A stretch of DNA of 64,000 bases from Enterobacter vonholyi (GCF_008364555.1 NZ_VTUC01000005.1:1-64000), one strand, 5' to 3'; positions 43,881-55,409 are shown, counted from the first letter of the stretch. The notes: a model not told the origin generated them from the sequence alone. Program-made: numbers and translations.

Positions 43881-45686
43881 ATGACAACACAGGCCCCACC
43901 TTCAAATTTGCTTCCCCTGAACCCGGAGCAACTGGCGCGCCTTCAGGCTGCCACCTCTGATTTTTCTCCCACTCAGCTTGCCTGGGTCTCCGGTTATTTC
44001 TGGGGAATGCTCAATCAGCAGCCTGGCGCTGTGGCGGGTGCACCGGCTACGGCCGTTGAGATTCCGGCCATTACCCTGATTTCCGCCTCGCAGACGGGCA
44101 ACGCCCGCCGCGTGGCCGAAGCGCTGCGCGACGACCTGCTGGCCGCTAAACTGAACGTGAACCTGGTCAACGCCGGGGATTATAAATTCAAGCAAATCGC
44201 GTCGGAAAAACTGCTGGTGGTGGTCGCCTCTACGCAGGGTGAAGGTGAACCAGCTGAAGAAGCGGTGGCGCTGCATAAGTTCCTGTTCTCGAAAAAAGCG
44301 CCGAAGCTGGATGGGACGGCGTTTGCCGTCTTTGGCCTGGGCGATACCTCCTATGAATTCTTCTGCCAGTCCGGCAAAGACTTCGACAGCAAGCTGGCGG
44401 AGCTGGGCGCGGAGCGTCTGCTGGACCGCGTTGATGCGGATGTCGAATACCAGACCGCCGCCGCTGAATGGCGTGCCCGCATCGTTGAAGTGCTAAAAGC
44501 GCGCGTGCCGAAAGAGACCTCGACGCAGGCCGCGTTCACCGCGACGGGTGCTGTTAACGACATCCACACCAGCCCGTACACCAAAGAGGCGCCGCTGACG
44601 GCGAGCCTGTCGGTGAACCAGAAAATTACCGGCCGCGACTCGGAAAAAGACGTGCGTCATATCGAAATCGATTTAGGCGACTCGGGGCTGCGCTATCAGC
44701 CTGGCGATGCGCTGGGCGTCTGGTATCAGAACGATCCGGCGCTGGTGAAAGAGCTGGTTGAGCTGCTGTGGCTGAAAGGCGACGAGCCTGTCACCGTTGA
44801 CGGCAAATCGCTGCCGTTATCCGAGGCGCTGCAGTGGCATTTCGAACTGACGGTGAACACCCCGAATATCGTCGAAAATTATGCCACCTTAACGCGCAGC
44901 GAATCCCTGCTGCCGCTGGTGGGCGACAAGGCGCAGCTGCAGCATTACGCCGCGACGACGCCGATTGTCGATATGGTGCGTTTCTCTCCGGCTCAGCTGG
45001 ATGCCGATGCGCTGATCGGCCTGCTGCGTCCGCTAACCCCGCGCCTGTACTCCATCGCCTCTTCGCAGGCCGAAGTGGAGAGTGAAGTGCATGTTACCGT
45101 CGGCGTGGTGCGCTACGACATCGAAGGCCGCGCGCGCGCGGGTGGGGCGTCGAGCTTCCTGGCCGATCGCGTGGAAGAAGAGGGCGAAGTGCGCGTCTTT
45201 ATCGAGCACAACGACAACTTCCGCCTGCCGGCAAACCCGGAAACACCGGTCATCATGATTGGCCCGGGCACCGGCATTGCGCCGTTCCGCGCCTTCATGC
45301 AGCAGCGCGCGGCAGACGGCGCGTCTGGTAAGAACTGGCTGTTCTTCGGCAATCCGCACTTTACCGAAGATTTCCTCTACCAGGTTGAGTGGCAGCGCTA
45401 TGTGAAAGAAGGCGTACTGACCCGCATCGATCTGGCCTGGTCCCGCGACCAGAAAGAAAAAGTATACGTACAAGACAAACTGCGCGAACAGGGCGCAGAG
45501 CTGTGGCGCTGGATCAATGACGGTGCCCACATTTATGTCTGCGGCGACGCCAATCGCATGGCGAAAGACGTTGAGCAGGCACTGCTGGAAGTGATTGCCG
45601 AATTCGGCGGTATGGATGCCGAAACGGCGGATGAATTTTTAAGTGAGCTGCGCGTTGAGCGCCGTTATCAGCGAGATGTCTACTAA
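43881..45686 (+). CDS. cysJ: sulfite reductase flavoprotein alpha subunit
   Basis: A 601-residue FAD/FMN diflavin reductase that passes NADPH electrons to CysI. The FMN flavodoxin domain comes first ([33 protein letters not shown]), then the FAD-binding part ([20 protein letters not shown]) and the NADPH domain ([30 protein letters not shown]). Ends one base into the cysI start (TAATG). First gene of cysJIH, under CysB in known systems. Confidence 0.97.
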   Translation: MTTQAPPSNLLPLNPEQLARLQAATSDFSPTQLAWVSGYFWGMLNQQPGAVAGAPATAVEIPAITLISASQTGNARRVAEALRDDLLAAKLNVNLVNAGDYKFKQIASEKLLVVVASTQGEGEPAEEAVALHKFLFSKKAPKLDGTAFAVFGLGDTSYEFFCQSGKDFDSKLAELGAERLLDRVDADVEYQTAAAEWRARIVEVLKARVPKETSTQAAFTATGAVNDIHTSPYTKEAPLTASLSVNQKITGRDSEKDVRHIEIDLGDSGLRYQPGDALGVWYQNDPALVKELVELLWLKGDEPVTVDGKSLPLSEALQWHFELTVNTPNIVENYATLTRSESLLPLVGDKAQLQHYAATTPIVDMVRFSPAQLDADALIGLLRPLTPRLYSIASSQAEVESEVHVTVGVVRYDIEGRARAGGASSFLADRVEEEGEVRVFIEHNDNFRLPANPETPVIMIGPGTGIAPFRAFMQQRAADGASGKNWLFFGNPHFTEDFLYQVEWQRYVKEGVLTRIDLAWSRDQKEKVYVQDKLREQGAELWRWINDGAHIYVCGDANRMAKDVEQALLEVIAEFGGMDAETADEFLSELRVERRYQRDVY

Positions 45687-47398
45687 TGAGCGAAAAACAT
45701 CCAGGGCCACTGGTGGTCGAAGGTAAACTGACAGACGCCGAGCGCATGAAGCTGGAAAGCAACTATCTGCGCGGCACCATTGCTGAAGATCTGAATGACG
45801 GTCTCACCGGCGGTTTTAAAGGCGACAACTTCCTGCTGATCCGCTTCCACGGCATGTACCAGCAGGACGACCGCGACATCCGCGCCGAGCGTGCCGAGCA
45901 GAAGCTGGAGCCGCGTCACGCGATGCTGCTGCGCTGCCGTCTGCCGGGCGGGGTGATCACCACCAAGCAGTGGCAGGCGATCGACAAGTTTGCCGGTGAA
46001 AACACGATCTACGGCAGCATTCGTCTAACCAACCGTCAGACCTTCCAGTTCCACGGCATTCTGAAGAAGAACGTTAAGCCGGTGCACCAGATGCTGCACT
46101 CGGTCGGGCTGGACGCGCTGGCGACCGCCAACGACATGAACCGTAACGTGCTCTGCACCTCGAACCCGTATGAGTCCGAGCTGCACGCCGAAGCCTACGA
46201 GTGGGCGAAGAAGATCTCTGAGCACCTGCTGCCGCGTACGCGCGCCTATGCCGAGATTTGGCTCGATCAGGAAAAAGTCGCGACCACCGACGAAGAACCG
46301 ATCCTTGGCCAGACCTACCTGCCGCGCAAGTTTAAAACCACGGTAGTGATCCCGCCGCAGAACGATATCGACCTGCACGCCAACGACATGAACTTCGTGG
46401 CGATAGCCGAAAACGGCAAGCTGGTGGGCTTTAACCTGCTGGTGGGCGGCGGCCTGTCCATCGAACATGGTAACAAGAAAACCTACGCCCGTACCGCGAG
46501 CGAGTTCGGCTTCCTGCCGCTCGAGCATACGCTGGCCGTGGCGGAAGCGGTGGTGACGACCCAGCGCGACTGGGGTAACCGTACCGATCGTAAAAACGCG
46601 AAAACCAAATACACCCTGGAGCGCGTGGGCGTGGAGACGTTCAAAGCGGAAGTGGAGCGTCGTGCGGGCATCAAATTTGAGCCGATCCGCCCTTACGAAT
46701 TCACCGGTCGCGGCGATCGCATTGGCTGGGTAAAAGGCATCGACAATAAATGGCACCTGACGCTGTTTATTGAAAACGGCCGTATTCTGGATTATCCGGG
46801 ACGTCCGCTGAAAACCGGTCTGCTGGAAATTGCGAAGATCCACAAAGGTGAGTTCCGCATTACCGCTAACCAGAACCTGATTATTGCCGGCGTGCCGGAA
46901 AGCCAGAAGGCGAAGATCGAGAAGCTGGCGCGCGAACACGGGTTAATGGATGCGGTTAAGCCGCAGCGTGAAAACTCGATGGCCTGCGTATCGTTCCCGA
47001 CCTGCCCGCTGGCGATGGCCGAAGCGGAACGTTTCCTGCCGTCGTTTACCGACAAAGTGGAAGCGATTCTGGAAAAACACGGCATTCCGGACGAGCATAT
47101 TGTTATGCGCGTCACCGGTTGTCCGAACGGCTGTGGTCGCGCGATGCTGGCCGAGCTTGGTCTGGTGGGGAAAGCGCCGGGGCGCTATAACCTGCATCTG
47201 GGCGGTAACCGTATCGGCACGCGCATTCCGCGCATGTTCCGCGAGAACATCACCGAGCCGGAAATTCTTGATTCCATCGACGAGCTTGTCGGGCGCTGGG
47301 CGAAAGAGCGCGAAGCGGGTGAAGGCTTCGGCGACTTTACGGTGCGTGCGGGCATCATTCGCCCGGTGCTCGATCCCGCAAGGGATTTCTGGGAGTAA
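45686..47398 (+). CDS. cysI: sulfite reductase hemoprotein beta subunit
   Basis: A 570-residue sirohaem and 4Fe-4S enzyme reducing sulfite to sulfide. The four cluster/sirohaem cysteines are in [14 protein letters not shown] and [12 protein letters not shown] (the second with the bridging Cys). [12 protein letters not shown] and the basic residues RxxxxN near residue 110-150 fit the sulfite pocket. Coupled to cysJ by a one-base overlap. Needs sirohaem, made by CysG encoded 2 kb downstream. Confidence 0.98.
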   Translation: MSEKHPGPLVVEGKLTDAERMKLESNYLRGTIAEDLNDGLTGGFKGDNFLLIRFHGMYQQDDRDIRAERAEQKLEPRHAMLLRCRLPGGVITTKQWQAIDKFAGENTIYGSIRLTNRQTFQFHGILKKNVKPVHQMLHSVGLDALATANDMNRNVLCTSNPYESELHAEAYEWAKKISEHLLPRTRAYAEIWLDQEKVATTDEEPILGQTYLPRKFKTTVVIPPQNDIDLHANDMNFVAIAENGKLVGFNLLVGGGLSIEHGNKKTYARTASEFGFLPLEHTLAVAEAVVTTQRDWGNRTDRKNAKTKYTLERVGVETFKAEVERRAGIKFEPIRPYEFTGRGDRIGWVKGIDNKWHLTLFIENGRILDYPGRPLKTGLLEIAKIHKGEFRITANQNLIIAGVPESQKAKIEKLAREHGLMDAVKPQRENSMACVSFPTCPLAMAEAERFLPSFTDKVEAILEKHGIPDEHIVMRVTGCPNGCGRAMLAELGLVGKAPGRYNLHLGGNRIGTRIPRMFRENITEPEILDSIDELVGRWAKEREAGEGFGDFTVRAGIIRPVLDPARDFWE

Positions 47399-47413
47399 CC
47401 ACGAGAGGTAACT

Positions 47414-48148
47414 ATGTCCGAACTCGATCTAAACGCCCTTAATGACCTGCCAAAAGTCGAACGTATTCTGGCGCTGGCAGAAACCAATGCTCACCTTGAA
47501 AAGCTGGACGCCGAAGGGCGCGTGGCGTGGGCGCTGGAAAACCTGCCGGGAGAATATGTGCTCTCGTCGAGCTTTGGTATTCAGGCGGCGGTCAGCCTGC
47601 ATCTGGTGAATCAGATCCGTCCGGACATTCCGGTGATCCTCACCGATACCGGCTACCTGTTCCCGGAAACCTACCAGTTTATTGACGAGCTGACGGACAA
47701 GCTCAAGCTGAACCTTAAGGTCTACCGCGCGACGGAAAGCGCGGCCTGGCAGGAGGCGCGCTACGGTAAGCTGTGGGAACAGGGCGTTGAGGGCATTGAG
47801 AAATACAATGAGATCAACAAGGTCGAGCCGATGAACCGGGCGCTGAAAGAGCTTAATGCTCAGACGTGGTTTGCGGGCCTGCGCCGCGAGCAGTCCGGCA
47901 GCCGGGCAACCTTACCGGTGCTGGCGGTGCAGCGCGGCGTGTTTAAAGTGCTGCCGATTATCGACTGGGATAACCGGACGGTGTACCAGTATCTGCAAAA
48001 ACACGGGCTGAAGTACCATCCGCTGTGGGATCAGGGCTATCTGTCAGTGGGGGATACCCACACCACGCGTAAGTGGGAACCGGGAATGGCGGAAGAAGAG
48101 ACGCGATTCTTCGGGCTGAAGCGCGAGTGCGGGCTGCACGAAGGGTGA
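47414..48148 (+). CDS. cysH: phosphoadenosine phosphosulfate (PAPS) reductase
   Basis: A 244-residue thioredoxin-dependent enzyme turning PAPS into sulfite and PAP. The P-loop-like [12 protein letters not shown] and [12 protein letters not shown] bind PAPS and the single catalytic cysteine is in the C-terminal KRECGLHEG tail. No extra cysteine pair for a 4Fe-4S cluster, so PAPS rather than APS type. 15 bp after cysI with AGAGGTAACT; last of cysJIH. A hairpin repeat follows. Confidence 0.97.
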   Translation: MSELDLNALNDLPKVERILALAETNAHLEKLDAEGRVAWALENLPGEYVLSSSFGIQAAVSLHLVNQIRPDIPVILTDTGYLFPETYQFIDELTDKLKLNLKVYRATESAAWQEARYGKLWEQGVEGIEKYNEINKVEPMNRALKELNAQTWFAGLRREQSGSRATLPVLAVQRGVFKVLPIIDWDNRTVYQYLQKHGLKYHPLWDQGYLSVGDTHTTRKWEPGMAEEETRFFGLKRECGLHEG

Positions 48149-48159
48149 TCCTTTATCCA

Positions 48160-48201
48160 CCCTCTCCCTGTGGGAGAGGGTTGGGGTGAGGGCATCAGGC
48201 C
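48160..48201. repeat. 42-bp intergenic repeat, copy 2
   Basis: Matches the copy at 22002 except for two adjacent bases (TT for GC) after the hairpin. It lies between the convergent cysH and iap genes, where E. coli keeps its cas operon. Confidence 0.85.
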
Positions 48202-48219
48202 CCGCTATACTTAAAAACC

Positions 48220-49263
48220 TCAGGCTTTCCCCGCTTTCGCCAGCTCCTTCACCAGCGGCAACATCACCTTCACTATATCACGGCTGCGGTGTTCAATCCG
48301 CTGCGGCAGCGCGCGATCGATGTGCTGCTGATTATCCAGCATCACGTTGTGCCAGCTTGTCCCGTCCGGGAAGGCTTTCGATTTAGCCCGCTGCTGGTAG
48401 CCATCTTTTTTGCCCAGCGCCCAGTTTGTCGCTTCCACATACAGCACAGGAATGCCCGCCTTATCGAACACTTCCCCGTCGTTGCAGCAGCCTGTTCCTC
48501 GCGGATAATCCGGGTTACCGCCGGGATTGCTGGTGGCATAAACGCCATGGCTGCGGGCAATCGCCAGCGCACGGTCGCGCGTCAGTTTTCGCACGGTACC
48601 CGGTGTACTCTGCCCGCTGTTGAAATAGAGCTTGTCGCCGACGATCAGGTTGTCGAGGTTGATCACCAGCAGCGTATTTTTCTTCTCCTCGGCGCTCATG
48701 CGTTTAAGGAGATTCTCAGCGCCGAGTTTGCCCTCTTCTTCACCGCTGGTGGCAACAAAACGAATGCCATATTGGGTGGGAATATCTTTCATCCGCTCGG
48801 CCAGTTCGAGCATCACGCCCAGGCCTGCAGCGTTGTCGTCCATGCCCTGCAGCGTCAGCCCGCCGAGGTTGTTATCCGTGTCGGCATCGCTCATCGGAGC
48901 GTAGGTATCAAGGTGCGCCATAATAATAATTTGCTCTTTTGCGCTGCCTTCGTGGGCCGCAATTACCGTACTGCCGGTCACGTTATGCCAGTTTTTCGTT
49001 TTATTTCGCGAGGTATAGACGTAGCGGCTGTGAAACGACCGGATGTCGCTCTGGTAACCCATCTCAGCAAACTGCTGGCGAAGATAGTCCGCGGAGAGCA
49101 TTTCCGCAGGCGAACCGGTCATGCGGCCAGGGAAAACGGTGGCAATATGCCGCGCCTGCATATTGGCGATTTCACCATAAGGTTGGTTTTTTGCCTGAGC
49201 AGGAAGAATAAAGCAAACGCCGAGCGCCAGGGCAGCAATACGGTGGCGCGTTGCGGAAAACAT
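48220..49263 (-). CDS. iap: alkaline phosphatase isozyme conversion aminopeptidase
   Basis: A 347-residue secreted M28-family zinc aminopeptidase that removes N-terminal arginine from periplasmic alkaline phosphatase in E. coli. The signal peptide (RIAALALGVCFILPAQA) is cleaved after AQA, residue 24. Zinc ligands show in IIMAHLDTYAPM, MDDNAAGLGVML, TSGEEEGKLGA. In E. coli iap borders CRISPR arrays, but none are next to it here. Divergent from cysG across 237 bp. Confidence 0.93.
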   Translation of the reverse strand: MFSATRHRIAALALGVCFILPAQAKNQPYGEIANMQARHIATVFPGRMTGSPAEMLSADYLRQQFAEMGYQSDIRSFHSRYVYTSRNKTKNWHNVTGSTVIAAHEGSAKEQIIIMAHLDTYAPMSDADTDNNLGGLTLQGMDDNAAGLGVMLELAERMKDIPTQYGIRFVATSGEEEGKLGAENLLKRMSAEEKKNTLLVINLDNLIVGDKLYFNSGQSTPGTVRKLTRDRALAIARSHGVYATSNPGGNPDYPRGTGCCNDGEVFDKAGIPVLYVEATNWALGKKDGYQQRAKSKAFPDGTSWHNVMLDNQQHIDRALPQRIEHRSRDIVKVMLPLVKELAKAGKA

Positions 49264-49500
49264 AGTGAGTCCTTAAAAACAGAGCAAAATAATAACCCGC
49301 CTAGTATGAAACTGTGATCGTCCATACACAATTTGAATTGCTCTTAAATGCCCGAAATTTCGCGCGTTAAGCACTTTTTGGTATTAGCATTTTCACGGCG
49401 TTATTCCATTGAGTAACTACTCATTCCAATTCGTAATTTCATTCGGTCTAAGCCGCCCCCTATAGTCCCTCTATTCCTCGTTGTTAGTGAGTTGTTGCCT

Positions 49501-50859
49501 GTGGACTATCTGCCCTTATTTGCTGCGATTAAAGAGAAACCGGTGCTGGTTGTTGGCACGGGTGAAATCGCCGATCGCAAAATCGCGTTTCTGCAGCGCG
49601 CAGGGGCCCAGGTGCAGGTCGTTGCAGAGGCAGATTTTCACGAGTCACAAATCGACAGCGTGGTGCTGGTTATTGCGGCGACCGAAGATCGTGAACTGAA
49701 CCGGCGGATCTCCGACGCCGCGCAGGCCCGTTATCGCCTTGTGAACGTGGTGGACGACCAGCCGTTGTGCTCGTTTATCTTTCCGTCGATCGTTGACCGT
49801 TCGCCGCTGCTGGTGGCGATCTCCTCCGGCGGTACCGCACCGGTGCTGGCGCGCGTGCTGCGTGAAAAAATCGAAGCGCTGCTGCCGACCAGCCTCGGGC
49901 GCATGGCGGAGAAAGCCAGCTACTGGCGTAACCACCTGAAAACCCGCCTGACCAGCGTGACTGAACGCCGTCGCTTCTGGGAACGCGTGTTTCGCGGCCG
50001 CTTCGCCAGCCTGATGCATGCCGGCAATGAAACGGCTGCGCAGAAAATCCTCGAGGATGAACTGGATAACCCCGGCAGCACGGGCGGGGAGATCATCCTG
50101 GTAGGCGCGGGGCCTGGCGATGCCGGGCTCCTGACGCTGCGCGGCCTGCAGGTGCTGCAGGACGCGGACGTCGTGTTCTACGACCATCTGGTCACCGACG
50201 GCGTGCGCGAGCTGATCCGTCGCGACGCGGAGCAAATCTGCGTGGGCAAACGGGCAGGCGAGCACTCGGTGCCGCAGCACGACACCAACCAGATGCTGGT
50301 TGACGCTGCCAAAGCGGGCAAAACCGTGGTGCGCCTGAAGGGGGGCGACCCGTTCATTTTCGGACGCGGCGGCGAAGAGCTGCAGGCGGCAGCCGAAGCG
50401 GGCGTGCCGTTCCAGGTGGTGCCCGGCATCACGGCGGCCTCTGCGGTGACGGCCTACGCCGGTATTCCGCTGACCCATCGCGATTACGCCCAGAGCGTCA
50501 CCTTTGTGACCGGCCACTACAAGGCCGACAGCACGCCGTTTGACTGGTCGCATCTCGCCCAGAGCCGCCAGACGCTGGCGATATACATGGGCACGATGAA
50601 GGCGGCGGACATCAGCGAACAGCTTATTCAGCACGGTCGCGAGGCGACGACGCCCGTTGCCGTCATTTCTCGCGGCACGCGCGTCGATCAGCACGTTGCG
50701 ACGGGCACGCTGGAACATCTTGCAACCCTGGCGAAAGACGCCCCTATGCCCGCCCTGATAGTGGTGGGTGAAGTGGTGCAGCTGCACAGCACGCTCGCCT
50801 GGTTCCAACACACAACCGATACAGAAGGCTTTGGTTCTTCTGTTGTAAATTTGGCTTAA
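49501..50859 (+). CDS. cysG: sirohaem synthase, cys-cluster copy, shortened N-terminal domain
   Basis: A 452-residue trifunctional enzyme: N-terminal precorrin-2 dehydrogenase/ferrochelatase and C-terminal uroporphyrinogen-III methyltransferase. The SUMT part looks intact ([47 protein letters not shown]). The NAD motif is [11 protein letters not shown] and the catalytic aspartate of AATEDRELN is present. But between VQVVAEA and FHESQID about 19-20 residues are missing compared with remembered E. coli CysG, removing a helix and strand of the Rossmann fold. GTG start at 49501, matching the MDYLPLF family start. Heads cysGDNC. Confidence 0.9.
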   Translation: MDYLPLFAAIKEKPVLVVGTGEIADRKIAFLQRAGAQVQVVAEADFHESQIDSVVLVIAATEDRELNRRISDAAQARYRLVNVVDDQPLCSFIFPSIVDRSPLLVAISSGGTAPVLARVLREKIEALLPTSLGRMAEKASYWRNHLKTRLTSVTERRRFWERVFRGRFASLMHAGNETAAQKILEDELDNPGSTGGEIILVGAGPGDAGLLTLRGLQVLQDADVVFYDHLVTDGVRELIRRDAEQICVGKRAGEHSVPQHDTNQMLVDAAKAGKTVVRLKGGDPFIFGRGGEELQAAAEAGVPFQVVPGITAASAVTAYAGIPLTHRDYAQSVTFVTGHYKADSTPFDWSHLAQSRQTLAIYMGTMKAADISEQLIQHGREATTPVAVISRGTRVDQHVATGTLEHLATLAKDAPMPALIVVGEVVQLHSTLAWFQHTTDTEGFGSSVVNLA

Positions 50860-50868
50860 GGAACGGTT

Positions 50869-51777
50869 ATGGACCAAAAACGTCTTACACACCTGCGGCA
50901 GCTTGAAGCGGAGAGTATCCATATCATCCGCGAAGTGGCCGCCGAGTTTTCTAACCCGGTGATGATGTACTCCATCGGTAAAGATTCCAGCGTCATGCTG
51001 CATCTGGCGCGTAAAGCGTTTTATCCGGGTACGCTGCCGTTCCCGCTGCTGCACGTGGACACCGGCTGGAAGTTCCGCGAGATGTACGAATTCCGCGACC
51101 GAACCGCGAAAGCCTACGGTTGCGAGCTGTTGGTGCATAAAAACCCGGAAGGGGTGGCGATGGGCATTAACCCGTTTGTGCACGGCAGCGCCAAACACAC
51201 CGATATCATGAAGACCGAAGGGCTAAAGCAGGCGCTGAATAAATACGGTTTTGACGCGGCCTTCGGCGGCGCGCGCCGTGACGAAGAGAAATCCCGCGCC
51301 AAAGAGCGTATCTACTCCTTCCGCGACCGCTTCCACCGCTGGGACCCAAAAAACCAGCGCCCGGAGCTGTGGCACAACTACAACGGTCAGATCAACAAGG
51401 GCGAAAGCATCCGCGTCTTCCCGCTCTCCAACTGGACCGAGCTGGATATCTGGCAGTATATCTATCTGGAAAACATCGAGATCGTTCCGCTGTATCTGGC
51501 CGCCGAGCGTCCGGTGCTGGAGCGCGACGGCATGCTGATGATGATCGACGACGATCGCATCGACCTGCAGCCGGGCGAAGTGATTAAGAAACAGATGGTG
51601 CGTTTCCGCACCCTCGGCTGCTGGCCTCTGACCGGTGCGGTGGAATCCAGCGCACAGACGCTGCCGGAGATCATCGAAGAGATGCTGGTGTCGACCACCA
51701 GCGAGCGACAGGGCCGCGTGATTGACCGCGACCAGGCAGGCTCCATGGAGCTGAAGAAACGTCAGGGTTATTTCTAA
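50869..51777 (+). CDS. cysD: sulfate adenylyltransferase subunit 2
   Basis: A 302-residue PP-loop subunit of ATP sulfurylase that adenylates sulfate to APS, driven by CysN GTP hydrolysis. [17 protein letters not shown] is the ATP PP-loop (SGGxDS-like); [15 protein letters not shown] and [16 protein letters not shown] follow. Same operon as cysG (9 bp gap) and cysN (9 bp gap). Confidence 0.97.
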   Translation: MDQKRLTHLRQLEAESIHIIREVAAEFSNPVMMYSIGKDSSVMLHLARKAFYPGTLPFPLLHVDTGWKFREMYEFRDRTAKAYGCELLVHKNPEGVAMGINPFVHGSAKHTDIMKTEGLKQALNKYGFDAAFGGARRDEEKSRAKERIYSFRDRFHRWDPKNQRPELWHNYNGQINKGESIRVFPLSNWTELDIWQYIYLENIEIVPLYLAAERPVLERDGMLMMIDDDRIDLQPGEVIKKQMVRFRTLGCWPLTGAVESSAQTLPEIIEEMLVSTTSERQGRVIDRDQAGSMELKKRQGYF

Positions 51778-51786
51778 GGAGCCGCC

Positions 51787-53211
51787 ATGAACACCACTAT
51801 TGCTCAACAAATTGCCAAAGAAGGCGGCGTGGAAGCGTATCTGCACGCGCAACAACACAAAAGCCTGCTGCGTTTTCTGACCTGCGGCAGCGTGGATGAC
51901 GGGAAAAGTACCCTGATTGGCCGCCTGCTGCACGATACGCGCCAGATTTACGAAGATCAGCTCTCTTCCCTGCATAACGACAGTAAACGTCACGGCACCC
52001 AGGGTGAAAAACTCGACCTGGCGCTGCTGGTGGATGGCCTGCAGGCGGAGCGCGAGCAGGGCATCACGATTGACGTGGCCTACCGCTACTTCTCTACCGA
52101 GAAGCGCAAATTTATTATCGCCGACACCCCGGGGCACGAACAGTACACCCGCAATATGGCGACCGGCGCGTCGACCTGCGACCTGGCGATCCTGCTGATG
52201 GACGCGCGTAAAGGCGTGCTGGATCAGACCCGTCGCCACAGCTTTATCTCGACGCTGCTGGGGATCAAACACCTGGTGGTGGCGGTCAACAAGATGGATC
52301 TGGTGAACTTCAGCGAAGAAAAATTCGAGGAGATCCGCCAGAGCTATCTGACCTTTGCTGAACAGCTGCCGGGCAACCTGGATATCCGCTTTGTGCCGCT
52401 CTCGGCGCTGGAAGGGGATAACGTCGCCTCCCAGAGCGCGAACATGCCGTGGTACAGCGGCCCGACGCTGCTGGAAGTGCTGGAAACGGTTGAAATTCAG
52501 CGCGTGGTCGACACCCAGCCGATGCGCTTCCCGGTGCAGTACGTGAACCGTCCAAACCTCGATTTCCGCGGTTTCTCAGGCACCCTAGCGTCAGGCTCCG
52601 TAAAGGTCGGTCAGCGCGTCAAGGTGCTGCCATCCGGCGTGGAATCGACCATCGCCCGCATCGTCACCTTTGACGGTGACCTGCAGGACGCAGGCGCCGG
52701 TGAAGCGGTTACGCTGGTGCTGAAAGACGAGATTGATATCAGCCGGGGCGATCTTCTGGTAGATGCCCGGGAAACGCTGGCCGCCGTGCAGGGGGCTTCC
52801 GTGGATGTGGTGTGGATGGCGGAGCAACCGCTGACGCCGGGCCAGAGCTACGACATCAAAATCGCCGGCAAGAAAACCCGCGCCCGCGTGGACGGCATTC
52901 AGTTCCAGGTGGATATCAACAACCTGACCCAGCGTGACGTCACCGAGCTGCCGCTGAACGGCATTGGTCTGGTCGATCTGACCTTCGACGAACCGCTGGT
53001 GCTGGATCCGTATCAGCAAAATCCGGTGACGGGCGGGCTTATCTTTATTGACCGCCTGACGAACGTCACCGTCGGCGCGGGGATGGTCCGTGAGCCAAAC
53101 AAACAGGCGTCCGCGGCTTCAGAATTCAGCGCCTTTGAGCTGGAGCTGAACGCGCTGGTGCGTAAACACTTCCCGCACTGGGGCGCGCGCGATCTGCTGG
53201 GAGGCAAGTAA
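51787..53211 (+). CDS. cysN: sulfate adenylyltransferase subunit 1 (GTPase)
   Basis: A 474-residue EF-Tu-like GTPase regulatory subunit of ATP sulfurylase. G1 [10 protein letters not shown]3 DTPGHEQY and G4 NKMD are clear, followed by EF-Tu domain 2 and 3 barrels. No fused APS kinase domain, since cysC is a separate gene whose ATG overlaps the stop by one base. Confidence 0.97.
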   Translation: MNTTIAQQIAKEGGVEAYLHAQQHKSLLRFLTCGSVDDGKSTLIGRLLHDTRQIYEDQLSSLHNDSKRHGTQGEKLDLALLVDGLQAEREQGITIDVAYRYFSTEKRKFIIADTPGHEQYTRNMATGASTCDLAILLMDARKGVLDQTRRHSFISTLLGIKHLVVAVNKMDLVNFSEEKFEEIRQSYLTFAEQLPGNLDIRFVPLSALEGDNVASQSANMPWYSGPTLLEVLETVEIQRVVDTQPMRFPVQYVNRPNLDFRGFSGTLASGSVKVGQRVKVLPSGVESTIARIVTFDGDLQDAGAGEAVTLVLKDEIDISRGDLLVDARETLAAVQGASVDVVWMAEQPLTPGQSYDIKIAGKKTRARVDGIQFQVDINNLTQRDVTELPLNGIGLVDLTFDEPLVLDPYQQNPVTGGLIFIDRLTNVTVGAGMVREPNKQASAASEFSAFELELNALVRKHFPHWGARDLLGGK

Positions 53212-53816
53212 TGGCTGCCCATGATGAGAACGTCGTCTGGCATCCTCATCCGGTCACCGTCGCCCAGCGCGAACAGCTCCACGGTCACCGTGGGGTTGTG
53301 CTGTGGTTTACCGGGCTGTCCGGCTCGGGTAAATCGACGGTGGCGGGCGCGCTGGAAGAGGCATTGCATCAGCAGGGCGTAAGCACCTACCTGCTGGATG
53401 GTGACAACGTGCGCCATGGCCTGTGCAGCGATTTAGGGTTCAGCGACGACGACCGCAAAGAGAACATCCGCCGGGTCGGGGAAGTCGCCAGCCTGATGGC
53501 CGACGCCGGGCTGGTGGTGCTGACCGCGTTTATCTCTCCGCACCGCGCCGAGCGCCAGATGGTGCGCGAACGCGTCGGTCAGGATCGCTTTATCGAGGTG
53601 TTTGTCGATACGCCGCTGGAGGTTTGCGAAGCGCGCGACCCGAAAGGGCTATACAAAAAAGCGCGTGCCGGAGAATTGCGCAACTTCACCGGAATTGACG
53701 CGGTATACGAAGCGCCTGAATCGCCTGAAATTCACCTGGAAGGTCAACAATTGGTAACAAATTTAGTAAGCCAATTATTAGACCTGCTCAGACGGGACGA
53801 TATTATCAGATCCTGA
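53211..53816 (+). CDS. cysC: adenylylsulfate (APS) kinase
   Basis: A 201-residue kinase phosphorylating APS to PAPS. Walker [10 protein letters not shown] at residues 34-42, [11 protein letters not shown] and the covalent-serine region FISPHRAER are conserved. Last gene of cysGDNC; overlaps cysN by one base. A stem-loop follows the stop. Confidence 0.97.
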   Translation: MAAHDENVVWHPHPVTVAQREQLHGHRGVVLWFTGLSGSGKSTVAGALEEALHQQGVSTYLLDGDNVRHGLCSDLGFSDDDRKENIRRVGEVASLMADAGLVVLTAFISPHRAERQMVRERVGQDRFIEVFVDTPLEVCEARDPKGLYKKARAGELRNFTGIDAVYEAPESPEIHLEGQQLVTNLVSQLLDLLRRDDIIRS

Positions 53817-53822
53817 GACGGT

Positions 53823-53851
53823 ATCGTTCGGGAGCTGTCTTCCCGAACGAT
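53823..53851. other. stem-loop between cysC and ygbE
   Basis: Perfect 11-bp arms ATCGTTCGGGA/TCCCGAACGAT around a 7-base loop, 7 bp after the cysC stop. No T run follows, so it is not a classic terminator; it may stabilise the cysDNC mRNA end. Confidence 0.6.
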
Positions 53852-53874
53852 GAGTCACGGTCACAGGACTAGCT

Positions 53875-54201
53875 ATGCGCAACAGTGAACATTACATCAC
53901 CACAACCGGGTCGGAGCCGCTTGCGACCGACGACGAAACGACCTGGTCATTTCCTGGGGCCATCATTGGCTTCGTCTCATGGCTGCTGGCGCTGGGTATT
54001 CCGTTTCTCATCTACGGCGGCAACACGCTGTTCTTCTTTCTCTACACCTGGCCTTTCTTTCTGGCGCTGATGCCCGTGGCGGTTGTCGTCGGCATTGCGC
54101 TGCACTCGTTGCTCAATGGTAAGCTCCTGTACAGCACCGTGGTCACGATTGTGACGGTGGTTCTGATGTTTGGTCTGTTATTTTTGTGGCTCATGGGCTA
54201 A
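53875..54201 (+). CDS. ygbE: DUF3561 inner-membrane protein YgbE
   Basis: A 108-residue protein of unknown function with three predicted membrane segments (FPGAIIGFVSWLLALGIPFL, LFFFLYTWPFFLALMPVAVV, VTIVTVVLMFGLLFLW). Same position as in E. coli, between cysC and ftsB. ATG at 53875 follows ACAGGACTAGCT. Confidence 0.92.
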   Translation: MRNSEHYITTTGSEPLATDDETTWSFPGAIIGFVSWLLALGIPFLIYGGNTLFFFLYTWPFFLALMPVAVVVGIALHSLLNGKLLYSTVVTIVTVVLMFGLLFLWLMG

Positions 54202-54367
54202 CTTCAGCCATAATTCAAACCGTAACCAACTGTGTAACGATATTGTGCAGGACGATTCTGCGGAAAAAATGTGGTACATTTGCCCGCGATGTTGCGGCAT
54301 CTCTGTTACCCCGGCGTAGTGCTCTGGGGAAGTCTTGGGATGATGATGCCGTTTTTCAGGGGGCAGG

Positions 54368-54679
54368 ATGGGTAAACTAACGCTGCTGTTGCTGGCTTTG
54401 CTAATCTGGCTGCAATATTCGCTGTGGTTCGGTAAGAACGGACTGCACGACTATAGCCGGGTAAGCGATGACGTCGCGGCTCAGCAGGCAACAAACGCCA
54501 AACTTAAGGCGCGAAACGATCAACTCTTTGCTGAAATTGATGACCTCAATGGCGGGCAAGAGGCGATTGAGGAACGCGCACGCAATGAACTCAGTATGAC
54601 TAAGCCGGGCGAAACCTTTTATCGTCTGGTTCCGGATGCGTCTAAACGCAATCAGGGCTCAGCACAAAATAATCGATAA
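54368..54679 (+). CDS. ftsB: cell division protein FtsB
   Basis: A 103-residue bitopic inner-membrane protein of the FtsQLB divisome subcomplex. One N-terminal TM segment ([19 protein letters not shown]) is followed by a leucine-zipper coiled coil ([24 protein letters not shown]). Ends 20 bp before ispD in the same direction; ftsB-ispD-ispF-truD-surE-pcm are all close, as in E. coli. Confidence 0.96.
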   Translation: MGKLTLLLLALLIWLQYSLWFGKNGLHDYSRVSDDVAAQQATNAKLKARNDQLFAEIDDLNGGQEAIEERARNELSMTKPGETFYRLVPDASKRNQGSAQNNR

Positions 54680-54698
54680 TCAGGCCCAGGATTACGAC

Positions 54699-55409
54699 AT
54701 GGCAGTAACTTTTTCGGACGTATGCGCCGTGGTGCCGGCCGCAGGTTTTGGCCGGCGCATGCAGACAGAATGTCCCAAGCAGTACCTCTCTATTGGCGAT
54801 AAAACGATCCTTGAGCACGCCGTGGCGGCGCTGCTGGCGCACCCGCGGGTGACGCGGGTGATCATCGCTATCAGCCCGGGCGATGCGCGCTTCGCGCAGC
54901 TCCCGCTGGCAAATCATCCACAGATTACCGTTGTCGATGGCGGTGCCGAGCGCGCCGATTCCGTGCTGGCAGGCATTCAGGCTGCCGGAAACGCCCCGTG
55001 GGTACTGGTCCATGACGCGGCGCGTCCGTGCCTGCACCAGGACGACCTTGCGCGCCTGCTGTCGCTGAGCGAAACCAGCAAAGTGGGCGGCATTCTGGCT
55101 GCCCCCGTGCGCGACACCATGAAGCGCGCCGAGCCGGGCAAACGGGCTATCGCCCACACCGTCGAACGCGTCGATCTATGGCACGCGCTGACGCCGCAAT
55201 TTTTCCCCCGCGAATTACTCCACGACTGCTTAACGCGCGCGCTTAACGAAGGTGCGACCATCACGGACGAAGCCTCTGCGCTGGAGTACTGCGGTTTCCA
55301 TCCTGAGCTTGTTGAAGGACGTGCTGATAATATTAAAGTGACGCGTCCGGAAGATTTACAGCTCGCGGAATTTTATCTTACCCGTTCGACCCATCAGGAG
55401 AAGGCATAA
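54699..55409 (+). CDS. ispD: 2-C-methyl-D-erythritol 4-phosphate cytidylyltransferase
   Basis: A 236-residue MEP-pathway enzyme. The nucleotide signature [19 protein letters not shown] and [11 protein letters not shown] are typical, with the ITDEASALE segment near the C-terminus. Start at 54699 ([11 protein letters not shown]) is used by family length; an ATG 21 codons earlier would overlap ftsB widely. Its stop overlaps the ispF ATG by one base. Confidence 0.96.
   Translation: MAVTFSDVCAVVPAAGFGRRMQTECPKQYLSIGDKTILEHAVAALLAHPRVTRVIIAISPGDARFAQLPLANHPQITVVDGGAERADSVLAGIQAAGNAPWVLVHDAARPCLHQDDLARLLSLSETSKVGGILAAPVRDTMKRAEPGKRAIAHTVERVDLWHALTPQFFPRELLHDCLTRALNEGATITDEASALEYCGFHPELVEGRADNIKVTRPEDLQLAEFYLTRSTHQEKA

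Noticed and set aside
49501-50859. cysG as a pseudogene
   Set aside because: The reading frame is open throughout and the methyltransferase part is intact; the gap is a multiple of three, so I call it a shortened but coding gene.
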